Shown here in pieces: positions 21,621-33,039 of a stretch of DNA of 64,000 nt. Position 1 is the stretch's first letter, and each line of letters starts with the position of its first letter. A program made the position numbers and the translations under genes. The notes beneath the pieces are model-generated. The model was not told the DNA's origin. It was given only the letters and a program-made list of their open reading frames with translations, and searched no databases. Source of the stretch: Ectobius pallidus (Eukaryota; Arthropoda; Insecta; Blattodea; Ectobiidae); contig CAXKWD010000003.1 of assembly GCA_964059195.1 (NCBI GenBank), forward strand, positions 15,110,606-15,174,605. Direction: 5' to 3'.

Positions 21621-22138
21621 ATTATTATGGTACTTATGAGATCGTATGGTGGACGGGAAAATGTCTGTCTGTGTGTCTGTACGCGCGATAACTCAGATAG
21701 GCCTACGCTTTATGGGATTTTCATGAAATTTTGTATACATATTTATAACGTCCACAGAAGAACCCTATTGATATTGAATCAAATAGGTTGACCGGTACCG
21801 AAGTTAATGACCAATTTAGTGCCTATTTTATGGTAATAGGCTTATATTAGAAAGAATTTATCAAATGCAAATCAGTTCTCATGATAACATATTGTTTTAC
21901 AGTGTTCATATACGGCTTTGGAAGTTGCAATACAGTTAGCTTTGACAAACAACACTACCCACTTATTCCTGCACTTATGCTTATCAAACTTTAGACCTTT
22001 GTTCTTTCGTAAGCCCTGCTTAATGAATCAATCTGGAGCTTAACTCGGAAATCGATTACAAAAATATCTTATTTTCTGCATATCATAATTGCAATTATCA
22101 CTGATCAAACAAAAGCATTCTGGTACTTTGTTACATAA
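21621..22138 (+). repeat. Interspersed repeat family F, copy 1
   Basis: Matches 62203-62703 nearly throughout, including GTATGGTGGACGGGAAAATG, ACGCGCGATAACTC and the closing CAAAAGCATTCTGGTACTTT. In the 62 kb copy the ends are inverted repeats (AAGTGCCAGAATG / CATTCTGGCACTT), so this is probably a MITE. Other copies lie at 48421-49291 and, tandemly, at 60605-61388. Confidence 0.72.
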
Positions 22139-22144
22139 TTTTAT

Positions 22145-22580
22145 TTACTTACTCAATGGCAATAGATAGTCCCTCAGCAAGCTAAAGAAATATTTATGTA
22201 TTTGATGGAACCCGGAGGTTATTTGCCGCGCTTACCTGAATGAACCCGCCATTCAACCCTATTTTGCGCTAACTCCATCCAACCATCCCTCGCAAATCCC
22301 ACTTCCCTTCAATCTGTCCTAATATTGCCCTCCCACATACGTCTAGGTCTCCCACGTGGTCTTTTCCCTTCGGGTCTCCAGTCAATACTTTTGAGATATG
22401 ACTTTCCTCCCCCATGCGCGCAACATGTCCAGCCCATTTCATCCTCCGTGATTTAATTACCCTTACTATATCTGATGAAGAGAACAGGTTATGAAGCTCG
22501 TCGTTATGCAGTTTTCTCCAGTCCTCATTTTCATCTCCCTTAGGTCCAAATATTTTACTTATCATTTTACCTGATTCCAT
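22145..22580 (-). pseudogene. 5'-truncated LINE, RT C-terminal tail (copy 1)
   Basis: The minus strand encodes KIFGPKGDENEDWRKLHNDE, then LHNLFSSSDIVRVIKSRRM and KWAGHVARMG, the tail of a common insect endonuclease-RT LINE (pattern W-RKLHN-EL-L--S-DI---IKSRR--WAGH-ARM). A 3' UTR with GGGTTGAATGGCGGGTTCA follows. It is closely related to 28555-29030, which has the same 3' UTR. Sequence upstream of about 22580 is unrelated, so the copy is 5'-truncated or broken. Confidence 0.82.
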
Positions 22581-23451
22581 GAATCTGGAACTAAAAATAT
22601 TCCACAGCTGGTAAGAGATACGGTTAAACCTACTGACCAGAAAAAGAAGAAAGGGTTTCGGCACGTGGATTAATTCTTTTAAGTACGCTCATTAAGAACT
22701 TCGTTTTATCTGTCATTTCGGTGTCCATTATGAAGACCAGTTCTTCAAAATAGCTTCAGCTAATGCGTTTTAATTTGTACCAGAAGAGAGATGCTTCATG
22801 TTTAAGCACTAAGAACAATAAAGTCCACAGCACCACACTAAGAGCTTTTCAACCGTTTTACGATATCAGTGGCATTTAAGTTAAATGTATGTTGTTAAAC
22901 TTTGATGCCATTATCTCGACTCTTGGTTCTTGTTAGTGAGTCTACTTTTCAGCAGATGCAATGATAAAATCTGTTTGTTTTCATGACTGACTCAATAAAT
23001 GCACCGGACGTTCCATCGCCCAATAGGGTTCGTCTATAAACAGGATTCTACTAGACCCATCATAGCAGTTCCTTCTCAGTTATATAAATTAACTAGAGCA
23101 ATATACCTTCCAGCAAATTTGCAAAAGAAAACTTGATGTGAAGCACTCACATGATGTGCTCTCTACCCTTCTTACAACAACACAGACAAACGACTGCATT
23201 GCGCGAGTGCGCCTTGCCTAAGCCTCATTCAACATAGCATTTTCCCCTAGGCAATACTTAAAACAATAGTTTGTGGATGGACTGAGTACCGTTATATATT
23301 TTATTAGCTTATTACTCTACTGCTAGATGTTTTGATTTGTTTAAATTTCTTATTTAAATGCATGGAGTTAATAAGTAACGTTTTGAGCGAAACTAAATAC
23401 TGTTTTGTCTTAAGTTTGTGCTTTGTAAAAAATGTTCTAGTTTATAGACAA
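22581..23451. other. No recognised gene or repeat
   Basis: About 870 bases without detectable motifs; possibly unique intergenic DNA. Confidence 0.4.
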
Positions 23452-24028
23452 CTAGCATGTGCCCGCGGCTTCGCCCGCGATAATTATTTCAAACATTAAA
23501 AATTAAGAGCATAATAGTTAAATTATTATATTAATTAACACCTAAATCACGTGGACTACATACCACGATTATGTAGCGTCGCCTGGTAAAAGCGACCTCA
23601 GATTCGAGTTCCTTGGTCCAGAAAACCCCTGTATATTCAGTTTCCTCCAAATAAAACAATGTTTGACCATATTAGGGCTTACAACATTCAAGCGATCGCG
23701 AAAGTTTAATTTCCAAGGTATGACAAAAGTAGACAAAGCCAACTGTAATTGTCAAACTTCCATTTAATTTAATTCCAAACACATCTGAAACCCACTTGCA
23801 ACAATATGTTTTAATGTAAAATGTGATTCGGATTCGATAATTCTGTGTAAGAAGCGATTAAGTATTCTCAAAAACATTTGATTTTTGGCATTTAAAATCA
23901 GAATTTTTCAAAATCCTTTCTTAGTGAGCACCTACATTATGAAACGAAGGTACTGTCAAAATTCCAAGTCTCTACCTTATGTTATAGTTTAGGCTCTACG
24001 TTGATTCCTGTCAGTCAGTCAGGACAAA

Positions 24029-24070
<42 letters not shown>
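23452..24070 (-). mobile_element. Chimeric Helitron: A 5' end with B 3' end
   Basis: On the minus strand the 5' end is family A (TCTCTATATA at 24070, GACTGACTGACAGG, CTTCGTTTCATAATGTAGGT). Near 23775 it switches to family-B sequence (ACTTTTGTCATACCTTGG, TGGTATGTAGTCCACGTG) and ends in the B hairpin CGCGGGCGAAGCCGCGGG and CTAG at 23452. Both outer flanks are as expected for an A/T Helitron target. It is the reverse combination of 20664-21461. Confidence 0.8.
24032..24066. repeat. (AT)n microsatellite in Helitron 5' end
   Basis: Expansion of the AT-rich start of the Helitron. Confidence 0.92.
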
Positions 24071-24237
24071 TAGAGATATTCTCAAAGCTCAACTAGTTAT
24101 TTCATGTAATATACCTTTAGAATTTAAGTGATCATTAAGATACACGATGATAGTAATTTGTAGTGGTTAAAATGAAGGAAATGGACAAATACTTATTTGT
24201 ATGAAAGGGAAGAGAACGACTGTGACATCTGGTAATA

Positions 24238-24889
24238 TCTATCTATATTAATAAAAGGAAGTGTCTGTCCTCCGTCTGTCTGTCCTCCGTCTGTCTGTCT
24301 TCCGTCTGTCTGTCCGCGATGCCCAGCGAAATCTACTCAACGCAGAGATCTGAAATTTTATACATAGGCGGACTAAAGGGTCGGAATGTGCACCTCGAAG
24401 CCGGAATTTTAATTTTCGCTTTAGTTCGTGAGTTATGAGTGAAAAATGAGCAAAAAACGTGTATTTATTCCGTTTTCGAAGCATGAGTTTTCAGTAATAC
24501 AAATCAATTACACTAGGCTTTGGCTATTTTTGTCATACCTTCGACATAAAAGCATCGCGATCTCTTGAATGTTGTAGCTCACGCTGGTCAATTCATTTGT
24601 TTTTAATGTCAAGGCCCGTAGACATATGAAATTTTTCAACCTACACGGAAGAGGGATAATCAACATAGACCTAAATATGGTTAAACATGCTTCGATTTGG
24701 ACGAAACTCACTATACAGAGATTTTCTGGGCCAAGGAACTCGAATCTGAGATCGCTTTTACCAGGCGACGCTATCTAATCGTGACATGTAGTCCACGTGA
24801 TTTAAGTGTTAATAAATATAATGATTTAACTATTATGCTCTAACTTTATGCTCTTTTTTATCGCGGGCGAAGCCGCGGGCACATGCTAG
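24238..24889 (+). mobile_element. Complete nonautonomous Helitron, family B
   Basis: Begins TCTATCTATATTAATAAAAG after A (24237) and ends ACATGCTAG before T (24890). A 3' hairpin, GCGG-GCGAAG-CCGC, sits nine bases before CTAG. These are the defining Helitron features: no target duplication, A/T insertion site, TC start, CTRR end. Near the 5' end are (CTGTCTGTCCTCCGT) repeats. It is 652 bp with no Rep/helicase. I used it as the reference for other B copies. Confidence 0.92.
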
Positions 24890-24980
24890 TTCTTAATAAG
24901 TATCATAACAGGCAAGCACCTTTTTCTTTATTCTTATCGGGCTAGCACATTTCTTCTACAGTTCAGCCTGTAAAATAGAA

Positions 24981-25385
24981 CTGACTGACTGACTTGATGG
25001 ATGACTGACAGAGAATCAACGTAGAGCCTAAACTATAACAGGTAGAGACTTGGAATTTTGACAGTACTCATAATGTAAGTGCTCACTAAGAAAGGATTAT
25101 GGAAAAAATTTGATTTGAAATGCCAAAAATCAAATGTTTAGAGGAGACACCTTTTTACACAGAATTATCAAATCCAAATCAAGTTCCATGTACAGTTCTT
25201 ATGACGACAGTGTATTGTTGGCAGTGGTCCAAGATAGCTTTGGAAGTGAATGACACGGGACTTGGACAAATTAGAGAAGCTATCAATATAGTTCATTGCT
25301 GTAAATAATTAATGAAATCCACGAAAATAATGCGCAACGTGATGCAGTCACATAACTTTCTCTGCCTTGGACATAGAGAATACCA
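24981..25385 (+). mobile_element. Helitron family A, 5' fragment
   Basis: Starts in the (GACT)n block and follows the A family as far as the CACATAACTTTC segment, then stops without the 3' hairpin. It lies in tandem between a complete B and a complete A element. The 62-codon frame at 25120-25308 falls entirely inside it and has no counterpart protein. Confidence 0.72.
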
Positions 25386-25897
25386 CTTTCTCACATCACG
25401 TTTTGATGTAAAATAAGAGTTCGTATTGTAGGGACAGCATTTTCAGTTGTTTCAGTCTGAGTTTGTGCCAATGAGTAAGTTATGCCATATCAGAAGACGG
25501 TAAAAATGCTAACCACTGATACGTTATTCATAGCTGGAGGCTTTATATTTTTAGTTGAGTTGGATGTTTATCATAGGCCCTAAGCATGTAAAAGGAGATA
25601 AAATAGGATGGAATATTTATGTAAAAACTATGTCAGTGTTAATAGATATGTTTTAATTATTTTTCTGTTGAATAAGAACTCGTTATCATAGCGTTGGAGT
25701 TTTCAATATTAGTTCGTTATTTGCCTCCAAGATCACGATTCAGTATTTTCAGCAAGTGTTTCTGCTAGGTTCAACTGTTTTCATACGTGAATTGTTTCAA
25801 ATAAATTGTTGCTAACCAAAAGAGCCTGAATTCCGCTACATACGAAATAGCAAAAAGTTTTTTATTACTGTTCTAAGAACAAGCTAACTGAAATTAA
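25386..25897. other. No gene seen
   Basis: Spacer between Helitron copies; no recognised features. Confidence 0.4.
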
Positions 25898-26700
25898 TCT
25901 CTATATATATAAAAGGCTTTGTCCTGACTGACTGAATGACTGACTGAATGACAGGAATCAACGTACAGCCTAAACTATAATAGGTAGAGACTTGGAATTT
26001 TGACAGTATCTTCGTTTCACAATGTAAGTGCTCACTAAGAAAGGATTTTGAAAAATTCAGATTCTAAATGCCAAAAATCAAATGTTTTTGAGAATACTTA
26101 ATCCCTTCTTACACAGAATTATCGAATCCGAATCACATTTGACATTAAAACATATTGTTACCAGCGGGCCTTGGAAAAAAAATGAAAGTAGAATAAATTT
26201 GACAAATGAGAGAAACAAATGAGAGAACTATCAATATCCACGAAAATAATGCAGTCACATAACTTTCTTTACCCTGGACATAGAGAAAACAATACGAGGT
26301 AAGGTAATATGTTTTGGGAAGAGATGTATGAAAGTGATATTGTATTTCTGTTTAATTTCATTCCGAAAACGGTTTTATGGTAACATGACAGTGAGAAACA
26401 AAATTTTCAGCCACGATAATACAATTTTATGTTACCGGAATTTCGGTTTCTTCTTATTAGAACCCCTCCCGGGCTTGCTGTGTACTGTACAAGCGATGGG
26501 ATGCAAAATTCTACATATAGCCATAAAAGCTATTTCAAACATTTTCTTAGGGGATAGTTTGAGTGTGATAAGTCGTTCTTCCTACTTCAAATTATAAATA
26601 CCTATATAAGGACCTAGAATTTATAAATCTAAAGTCCTTCATAAGTTAATTTCCAATTACAAAATAAAACACCCGGGCGACGCCGGGCCTTTTAAACTAG
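25898..26700 (+). mobile_element. Complete nonautonomous Helitron, family A
   Basis: Starts TCTCTATATATATAAAAGG after A and ends TTTTAAACTAG before T (26701). The hairpin CCCGG-GCGACG-CCGGG lies nine bases before CTAG. It is 803 bp. The short frame at 26328-26597 belongs to a conserved segment present in every A copy but does not resemble a known protein. Reference copy for family A. Confidence 0.93.
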
Positions 26701-26764
26701 TATCCTTATAAAATTTACGATCGAAGATACCATAAAACGTCGTAGGATGTATGACCGTTATAAG

Positions 26765-28052
26765 TAGGGTTCGTATGTTTATGACTCAAAAAATTGGAAA
26801 ATATGACTGCAAATGTGTCCTTAAAAATGACCAAATATGACTGAATAATCTTAAATATGACCTACTAAAAGATTTTATTTTCTAAAAAATACGTGTTCCA
26901 ATTTAAAACTTTTAATGGCACTAAATTATTGCATCACATGAATTCAATCAGATAAACAATATTTAAGAATTTTACAGGTGATTTACAGTTTTACTTCTAA
27001 TGGACTTCTAATTTGAAAGAATTTGCTCTTCTTTGCTAACTTTATGCGTGTACCTATAAAATATGAACAATATTGCATTAATTTTAAAATTAAGTAACTT
27101 ATTAATTGGGCATAAACATTAAATTAATTAAATAAATTTCTAATTATGGTAAAATAGCAAATGTGACCAAAATATGACAAAGATCATAAAAATAACCAAA
27201 ATATGACTTTATATGCAAAATAAAAACGGACCCATTAGGATAACAAGCGTGCAATTCGTGTTTAATTTGGGTCTGCGGCGAAAATAGAGGTCAGAATAAA
27301 AATATGATATGTCATAAACACAGTATGTCCAATTGAAAGGTTTTAAAATAAAGGACAGACACACCGAGTGAAAAGGGGGGCGAAGCTAAATACAACACAT
27401 TATACTAATATGCCGTTAATAACAATATGGTACAGTTTGGAGTTTGTTTTTATCACTGCTTTCATCTGTAGCAACTGAAAACGGAACTTGAATAAGAGTC
27501 TGAACAATCTGAAAACCTCCAGAGTTCTTTGGAGGAAAAGTTCAGCGTAAATTTAAGTTTTTTTAACGTATTATCTATTATATAAAGGAAATAGTATTTT
27601 TTCAAACTGGCCTCATCTTCACCTCTCATAACCATTCCGTTCCTCCCACAGTTTTAATTATTTACTTTTTATTTTTATTAGTTTATTTTCTACATTTATA
27701 ATTGATTGTACACATTATATACGGTATCATCACATAAGAATATAAAACTCTGCATGTTTTCAACTTAAATCTGTGTTTAGACATGTGAAAAAAAAGAAAA
27801 AGCTTGTTTTTAATGGCCTCTTGATAAGCAATATGTATATCAATTGAATATATTGTGTAAAAAAAGTTCATAGCCCCAAAAAAACGTATATCATGGTTTA
27901 CAAGTATGAAAAAGACCCTTAATAATTCTGGAAACTGTTCTCAACTCGCTGAAAAAAGGACAATTAAAGGACTTTTTTTTAATAATCACCATTTTAGAGG
28001 ACAGTCCTTTAAAAGAAGAACTGTTGGACACACTGTAAACATCTGAACCCTA
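26765..28052. mobile_element. 1.29-kb hAT element with perfect 8-bp TSD
   Basis: Ends TAGGGTTCGTATGTTTA and TAAACATCTGAACCCTA are inverted repeats. GTTATAAG flanks both sides exactly (26757-26764 and 28053-28060). AAATATGACC-type words are repeated in the left 450 bp, a subterminal arrangement also seen in the other hATs. No transposase motif was found inside. A related terminus lies at 1218-1238. Confidence 0.88.
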
Positions 28053-28060
28053 GTTATAAG

Positions 28061-28554
28061 AATAAATAGGCTTACACAAATAGGCATAATAAAACTCGTT
28101 AGCGTGTTATAAATTACATTATAATAGAAGCCAATACAATTTACAGTTCGCACAAAAGATAACTGCGAAGGGTTCTATGAAGGACAGCAGAGGAAACAAG
28201 AAGCTAATACTGATAGGCCAGGTGGTTCTGTGGGAGTCGTTAGCCACTTAGGAAAGTAACTTGGCGCAGGTCTCAAGTCTTCAAGCTCTTGAGCAAACAT
28301 TTACCTTCAGATGAAGCACTATCTAGACTCTAGACACGCTTCCTATCAAAATATTTAATCAAACATTCTCCTTTCAGTTATGCTCTAGAATAAACAATCT
28401 TTGTGTTTAGAATCCAGATCTGAAACCTGAAGCCTACAGCAAAAATTATTTCACCTGACAGAGGATTCCATTAAAGGCACCTAAACATATTATGAAGTAC
28501 TCTCAGAAGGCACATGGGCTGATTCAAGACATTTGAATTGGTTATGAGAGGGTA
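28061..28554. other. No gene seen
   Basis: About 490 bases without recognised motifs. Confidence 0.4.
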
Positions 28555-29030
28555 TATTTACTTACTTACTCAATGGTAATAGACAATTCCTAAGCAAGCT
28601 AAAGGAATATTATCTATTTTAGGGAGCCCGGAAGTTCATTGCCGCGGTTATCTGAGCCCGCCATTCAACCCTATTCTGTGCTAACTCCATCCAACCATCC
28701 CTCGCAAATCCTACTTCCCTTAAATCTATTCTAATATTGTCCTCCCACCTATGTCTAGGTCTTCCAAGAGGAATTATCCCTTAGGGTCTCCCAGTCAATA
28801 CTTTTGAGATACGTCTTTCCTCCCACATGCGTACAACATGTCCAGCCCATTTCATCCTCCGTGATTTAATTACCCTTACTATAACCGGTGAAGAGTACAT
28901 GTTATGAAGCTCGTCATTATGCAGTTTTCTCCAGTCCCCATTTTCAACTCTATTAAGCCCAAATATTAACCTAAGGCCCCTGTTTTTTAAACACTCTCAG
29001 ATTATGTTTTTCCCGAAGAGTGATGACATA
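28555..29030 (-). pseudogene. 5'-truncated LINE, RT C-terminal tail (copy 2)
   Basis: Same LINE family as 22145-22580, sharing the 3' UTR and the coding tail, and extending slightly further 5': the minus strand near 29025-28985 encodes ITLREKHNLRVFKK, the motif just before the KIFG segment. Frames are broken in several places. Both copies lie on the minus strand. Confidence 0.8.
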
Positions 29031-29187
29031 AGTCTTGGAAACTAGATTTTTAACAATTAAATGAAAATGATTTCAATACAAAATTTTAAATTGAAGGTCT
29101 AATAGAAATTCTATCATAAATTCTATTTGGAAAGGAATAATTCCAGTCAGAAATTAACATTCTCTCGATCAATCTTGTTCTCTTAAG

Positions 29188-30850
29188 AAAATTATTTAAG
29201 GTTCAAATTTAACACTTAGATAAGAGCGAATGGGCAGAATAGAGACATTATTTCCGATTTCGATCTGTACTCAGATAGCAGAGCAATATAAAGTCTACGT
29301 TTCAAAATGGCTTTTCATGTATCAAGTACGCAAAATAACGCTTTCCCGGACGAATCTAGTATTGCGAAATACTGGATGAGTCCAATTAAGTTTTTACGTA
29401 CGTGGTTTATACAATATGTTTAGTAAACGCTTTGTAAATTCTATAAAATGAGATAAAAATACCGTATAATTAATTATAAAAGGCATAGTCATCCATTTGT
29501 TGACGCTATATTCTCACAGCCGCCTGAATTCTATGCTATGAACCAATACGAAATACGGATGTAGATGGCAGTGCGGGTTCCTTATGAAAAATACAGCTAT
29601 GTTTTCTTAGGCCTATATTTGTTGCTATATTATTAAGTGTTTTGTAAAAAAAAGCTGGTAAAGTTTCTGACTAACGTAAAGAAATAATGTTGCTTATATT
29701 TGTTGCTTTATTTTGACTCAAACCCTGTTACGGTTGATATGACTGGTCACTGTCATCTGGATTTTTCAGTTGCCATGACGACTTTACCGGCCTACTACGG
29801 TAAAAATTACTTTACCGGCCTAAGCTAGTAGAGTGCTACTTTTCGGCGTGTTAACAGACCGACAAACTGTTGTTTAACAGAGCGTGTAGGCCTACTAGAG
29901 AATTAGTTAAGGCTCGAATTTAACGCTCCGCTAGGAGCGAATAAAATGAATAGAGACATTATTTCCTATTTCGGCCTGTACTCAGATAGCAGAGCAATAA
30001 AAAGTCTACGTTTGAAAATAGCTATTTATGTATCAAGTACGCAAAATAAGGCTTTAGCGGCCGAGGCGTAAGCCGAGGCTGAAATACTGGATGAGTCCGA
30101 TAAAGTTTTTGCGTACGTGGTGCATACAATATTTTTTAGTAAAAGCTCTCTAAATTATATGAAATGACACAAAAATACCGCACATAATTAATTATGACGA
30201 AAGGTAGTCAGCTATATTCTCACGGCCCTCTGAAACGCAAGACAACAATGAACCGTACGTACCAATACTAAATGTGGTAGGCCATAGATGCGTTATATGA
30301 GTCGCTGATTTGTAAACAATAATAATTACGAACTAGTATTTATGAAAATCTTGTGAAAATATGAATGATAATCCCGAGGAAGTTGAGCTCCTAGCCAAAG
30401 CATTGAATTGGAGCTGGTGCCAGTAACATCACGGCAGAAGGAATAAGGAATATATTGCAATTAAATGCTGGTGCATCCATGGTAAGCTATGTGAACGAAG
30501 ATGTGAAAAGTTGTTGGCTTCTGTTTGCTGTTATATGATGATTTAGGCTACACTGTTTTGCGAAAAACCCTGGTAAAGTTTCTGATTATCATAAAGAAAC
30601 ATGTTGGCTTAAATTTGTTGTTTTATGATAAATTTATAATTGCTATAATCCATGTTAAAGTTGGTGTGACTGGTCAATGCCATCTGGATTTTGTTTATAA
30701 ATTGCCATGACGACTTTAAAAGACTAGGCCGATAAAACTGCATTTTGAATGCAGTTTTATGCAATTTTAGTGGCATTGGTTGCTAAAATACAAATTTTCG
30801 GCGTGTTACCAGTCCGACAAGCAACTGTTTTAGAGAGCGTGTACTAAAAA
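29188..30850. repeat. Diverged tandem duplication, two units
   Basis: Unit 1 (about 29188-29899) and unit 2 (about 29900-30850) share, in the same order, CAGATAGCAGAGCAATA, TATCAAGTACGCAAAATAA, AATACTGGATGAGTCC, GGTAAAGTTTCTGA, TTGCCATGACGACTTTA and TTTTCGGCGTGTTA. Unit 2 contains about 240 extra bases (near 30290-30560). The units differ by many substitutions, so the duplication is old or the two are separate insertions of one element head to tail. Confidence 0.78.
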
Positions 30851-31883
30851 AATGATTACAGTACTGGATAGAACTCACCACGTGGTTGCAATTAAACAGG
30901 AAGAGAAGAGTGGACACTCACCTGCAAAAATAAAAGAAAGGTTTTGATTACATAAGTGTTTTTACATTGCACAATTACACCGCTTACGGCATGTTTTATC
31001 TATCTTTATTATACTCTACAATATTTCCCGTAATTACGGGTTGCCCATCGGACAAACAACAAGAAAAAAAAAAACCTGTTGTAAACACTCGCATGACTTC
31101 CTTTATCTTTAATATATTCCTGCATAGAGATCATGGTAACATTGCTGCAGTGTGCATTCTTCTGTCTCATGCACATTCAAAGTCGCATTAATTGCGAGGA
31201 GAGAAATTTACATTTACATTTACATTTACATTTATTAACATTACTTACTTACATTACATTATTATTACATATTTAATACAAGTAAAAAACAAATAAAACC
31301 AAACATGCCCCTATATGAGGAAACGCTTGTGTTTGGGGGATATAGTAGATTAACAGAAATATAATTACATATCACTGCACAGTATACTATACACGAAAAA
31401 TTCTAAATTTATGAATACAGTTTAAATAAAAATAATTTTTTAGCATTAACCAGTATTTAAAATAGCATTTGCAACTAAAAATAAAATAAATTGGACTGAA
31501 CATTGAAAGACCAAACAAAATTAAAGTTGTGCTATTAATATTATCTAATAACTTTTTTATTTTCCTCTTAAAATGTTTAAGATTGTAATTTACATATTCA
31601 GGGTACTCAGCAATAAAATTGTTATACAATTTCAAACCATAGTTTTGACCATGTAGGCTAATTGCCCCTTGGTCGTCTTACATTTTGATTCAGCGAAACG
31701 AAAGATGGCGTTTCTTCTTCTATTTTGACAGTGACTGTAGGAAATAAATTTAGATATGTTTTTATGGTAATATATTAATAATTTTAACTTATAAAGCTTA
31801 AGTTTGTGTATGAATCTTGTTGGACTCAAAGGGACCTGAGGAATAGGATAAGTAGGCTACGCCTCCTCATACATTTTATCTTA
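30851..31883. other. No gene; short (ATTTAC)n run
   Basis: AT-rich sequence with a hexanucleotide run at 31206-31237. No coding or RNA motif recognised. Confidence 0.42.
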
Positions 31884-31988
31884 ACGCTTTTCACTAAATT
31901 ATATAGAGAATATATTTTTATATATAATAGAATATTAGAGAATATTATATATATAAAATATTCTCTATATAATTTAGTTAAAAGCGTA
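31884..31988. repeat. AT-rich hairpin, ~31-bp arms
   Basis: ACGCTTTTCACTAAATTATA continuing into TAGAGAATATA on the left is mirrored on the right, ending TTAGTTAAAAGCGT, around an AT-only loop. It could extrude as a cruciform, and may be a small MITE. It directly abuts the tail of the SINE S2 copy. Confidence 0.75.
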
Positions 31989-32011
31989 TAAACACAATAT
32001 ATATAAGCTTT

Positions 32012-32745
32012 ATATTATTCAGCTGTGTTTATACTCCTTTTATGCCCGGTTTCTACAAACTTGTGAATTACCTATGGGTAAATTATCCATGGATAAATAT
32101 GTCCCATTTCAACCACAATGATATAATGAGCAAGGCCTTGGAGTAGTACAGTTAATTTAATTCAGAAGGCTTTGATTCTCATTGTTTATGATCCTGTGAG
32201 AGTTTAAATTTTATCCAGCCATCCATGAAAGGATAAATTAACCCAAAGATTTACCCTTGGAAAGATCTAGCCCAAGTTTGTAGGAACATTTCTTCTGTCA
32301 TTTTCATATTTACTCAGAGGACATTTATCTAGAAACTCGCCACAAGTGTATGTGATTGCTATCTTTAAATTATTTATGCTTGTATGGTGTTATTCTTGTG
32401 TAAATTCTGTCCATTGGGTAATTTACCCATAGGTAATTCGCGAGTTTATAGAAACCGGCCATTAGCCATGAAGCCATATCAGGAGTTCGGCATGTGTGTC
32501 TATACGGTAGCGTAGGCCATGGAACTATTGATTGTCAATTTTGTTTCTATTGTTAGTGTATTTTATGGAGTAAATTTCAACTGATATTAATTTAAATGGA
32601 TATGATACAAGATGAAGTGGTGAGGATGATTCATGGTATGTAAATATCCAACTCAGCATTTACCTTTACGACTGGGGAAACCATGAAAAATCCCATGTCA
32701 AATTGGCCGGCCATGGGACCTGAACCAGGGACCTGGGAAAAATAT
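32012..32745 (-). mobile_element. tRNA-derived SINE S2, copy 2, split by a Harbinger-type MITE
   Basis: Body matches copy 1 (11641-11930): CAGCTGTGTTTATACTCC, then after the inserted element GTGTCTATACGGTAGCGTAG, CCATGGAACTATTG and GATACAAGATGAAGTGGTGA. The minus-strand 5' part near 32700-32740 has a B-box-like GGTTCAGGTCCC, the remaining tRNA-like head. The body here is longer than in copy 1 near the head (GGGGAAACCATGAAAAATCC). Confidence 0.7.
32043..32461. mobile_element. PIF/Harbinger-type MITE, copy 1, TSD TTA
   Basis: Roughly 40-bp terminal inverted repeats: TGCCCGGTTTCTACAAAC and onwards on the left, ending GAGTTTATAGAAACCGGCCA on the right. TTA lies on each side (32040-32042, 32462-32464), the 3-bp duplication typical of PIF/Harbinger. 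Empty-site sequence is seen in SINE S2 copies at 11655 and 49953, which run straight through this point. It is 419 bp, non-coding. Confidence 0.88.
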
Positions 32746-32749
32746 TGTT

Positions 32750-32840
32750 TGTATTTTCCTAAGCACCCTGTTTTCGAACACTCTCAGATTATGTTTCTCC
32801 CGAAGAGTAAGCGACCATCTCTCACATCCATATAGGCTAA
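32750..32840 (-). pseudogene. LINE RT fragment
   Basis: The minus strand encodes SLYGCERWSLTLREKHNLRV followed by FENRVLRKI, the segment just upstream of that retained at 28555-29030. It is cut by the (AAT)n microsatellite on its 5' side. Confidence 0.78.
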
Positions 32841-32849
32841 TAATAATAA

Positions 32850-32927
<78 letters not shown>
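32838..32927. repeat. (AAT)n microsatellite, ~90 bp
   Basis: About 30 AAT units with one AAA interruption. Confidence 0.96.
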
Positions 32928-32928
<1 letters not shown>

Positions 32929-33039
32929 GGGATTATTTGAGGTTTTTGTATACAGTTTTGGTAAATCTTTATACTCCAACTGTATTTCCTTATACAGAAG
33001 CATAGGCCTACATAAGTTGTATTTGTCACATGTGAGAAT

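Noticed and set aside
32698..33029. Ile- or Leu-rich frames on the minus strand
   Set aside because: Mostly translation of the (AAT)n tract; only the LINE segment at 32750-32840 is real homology.
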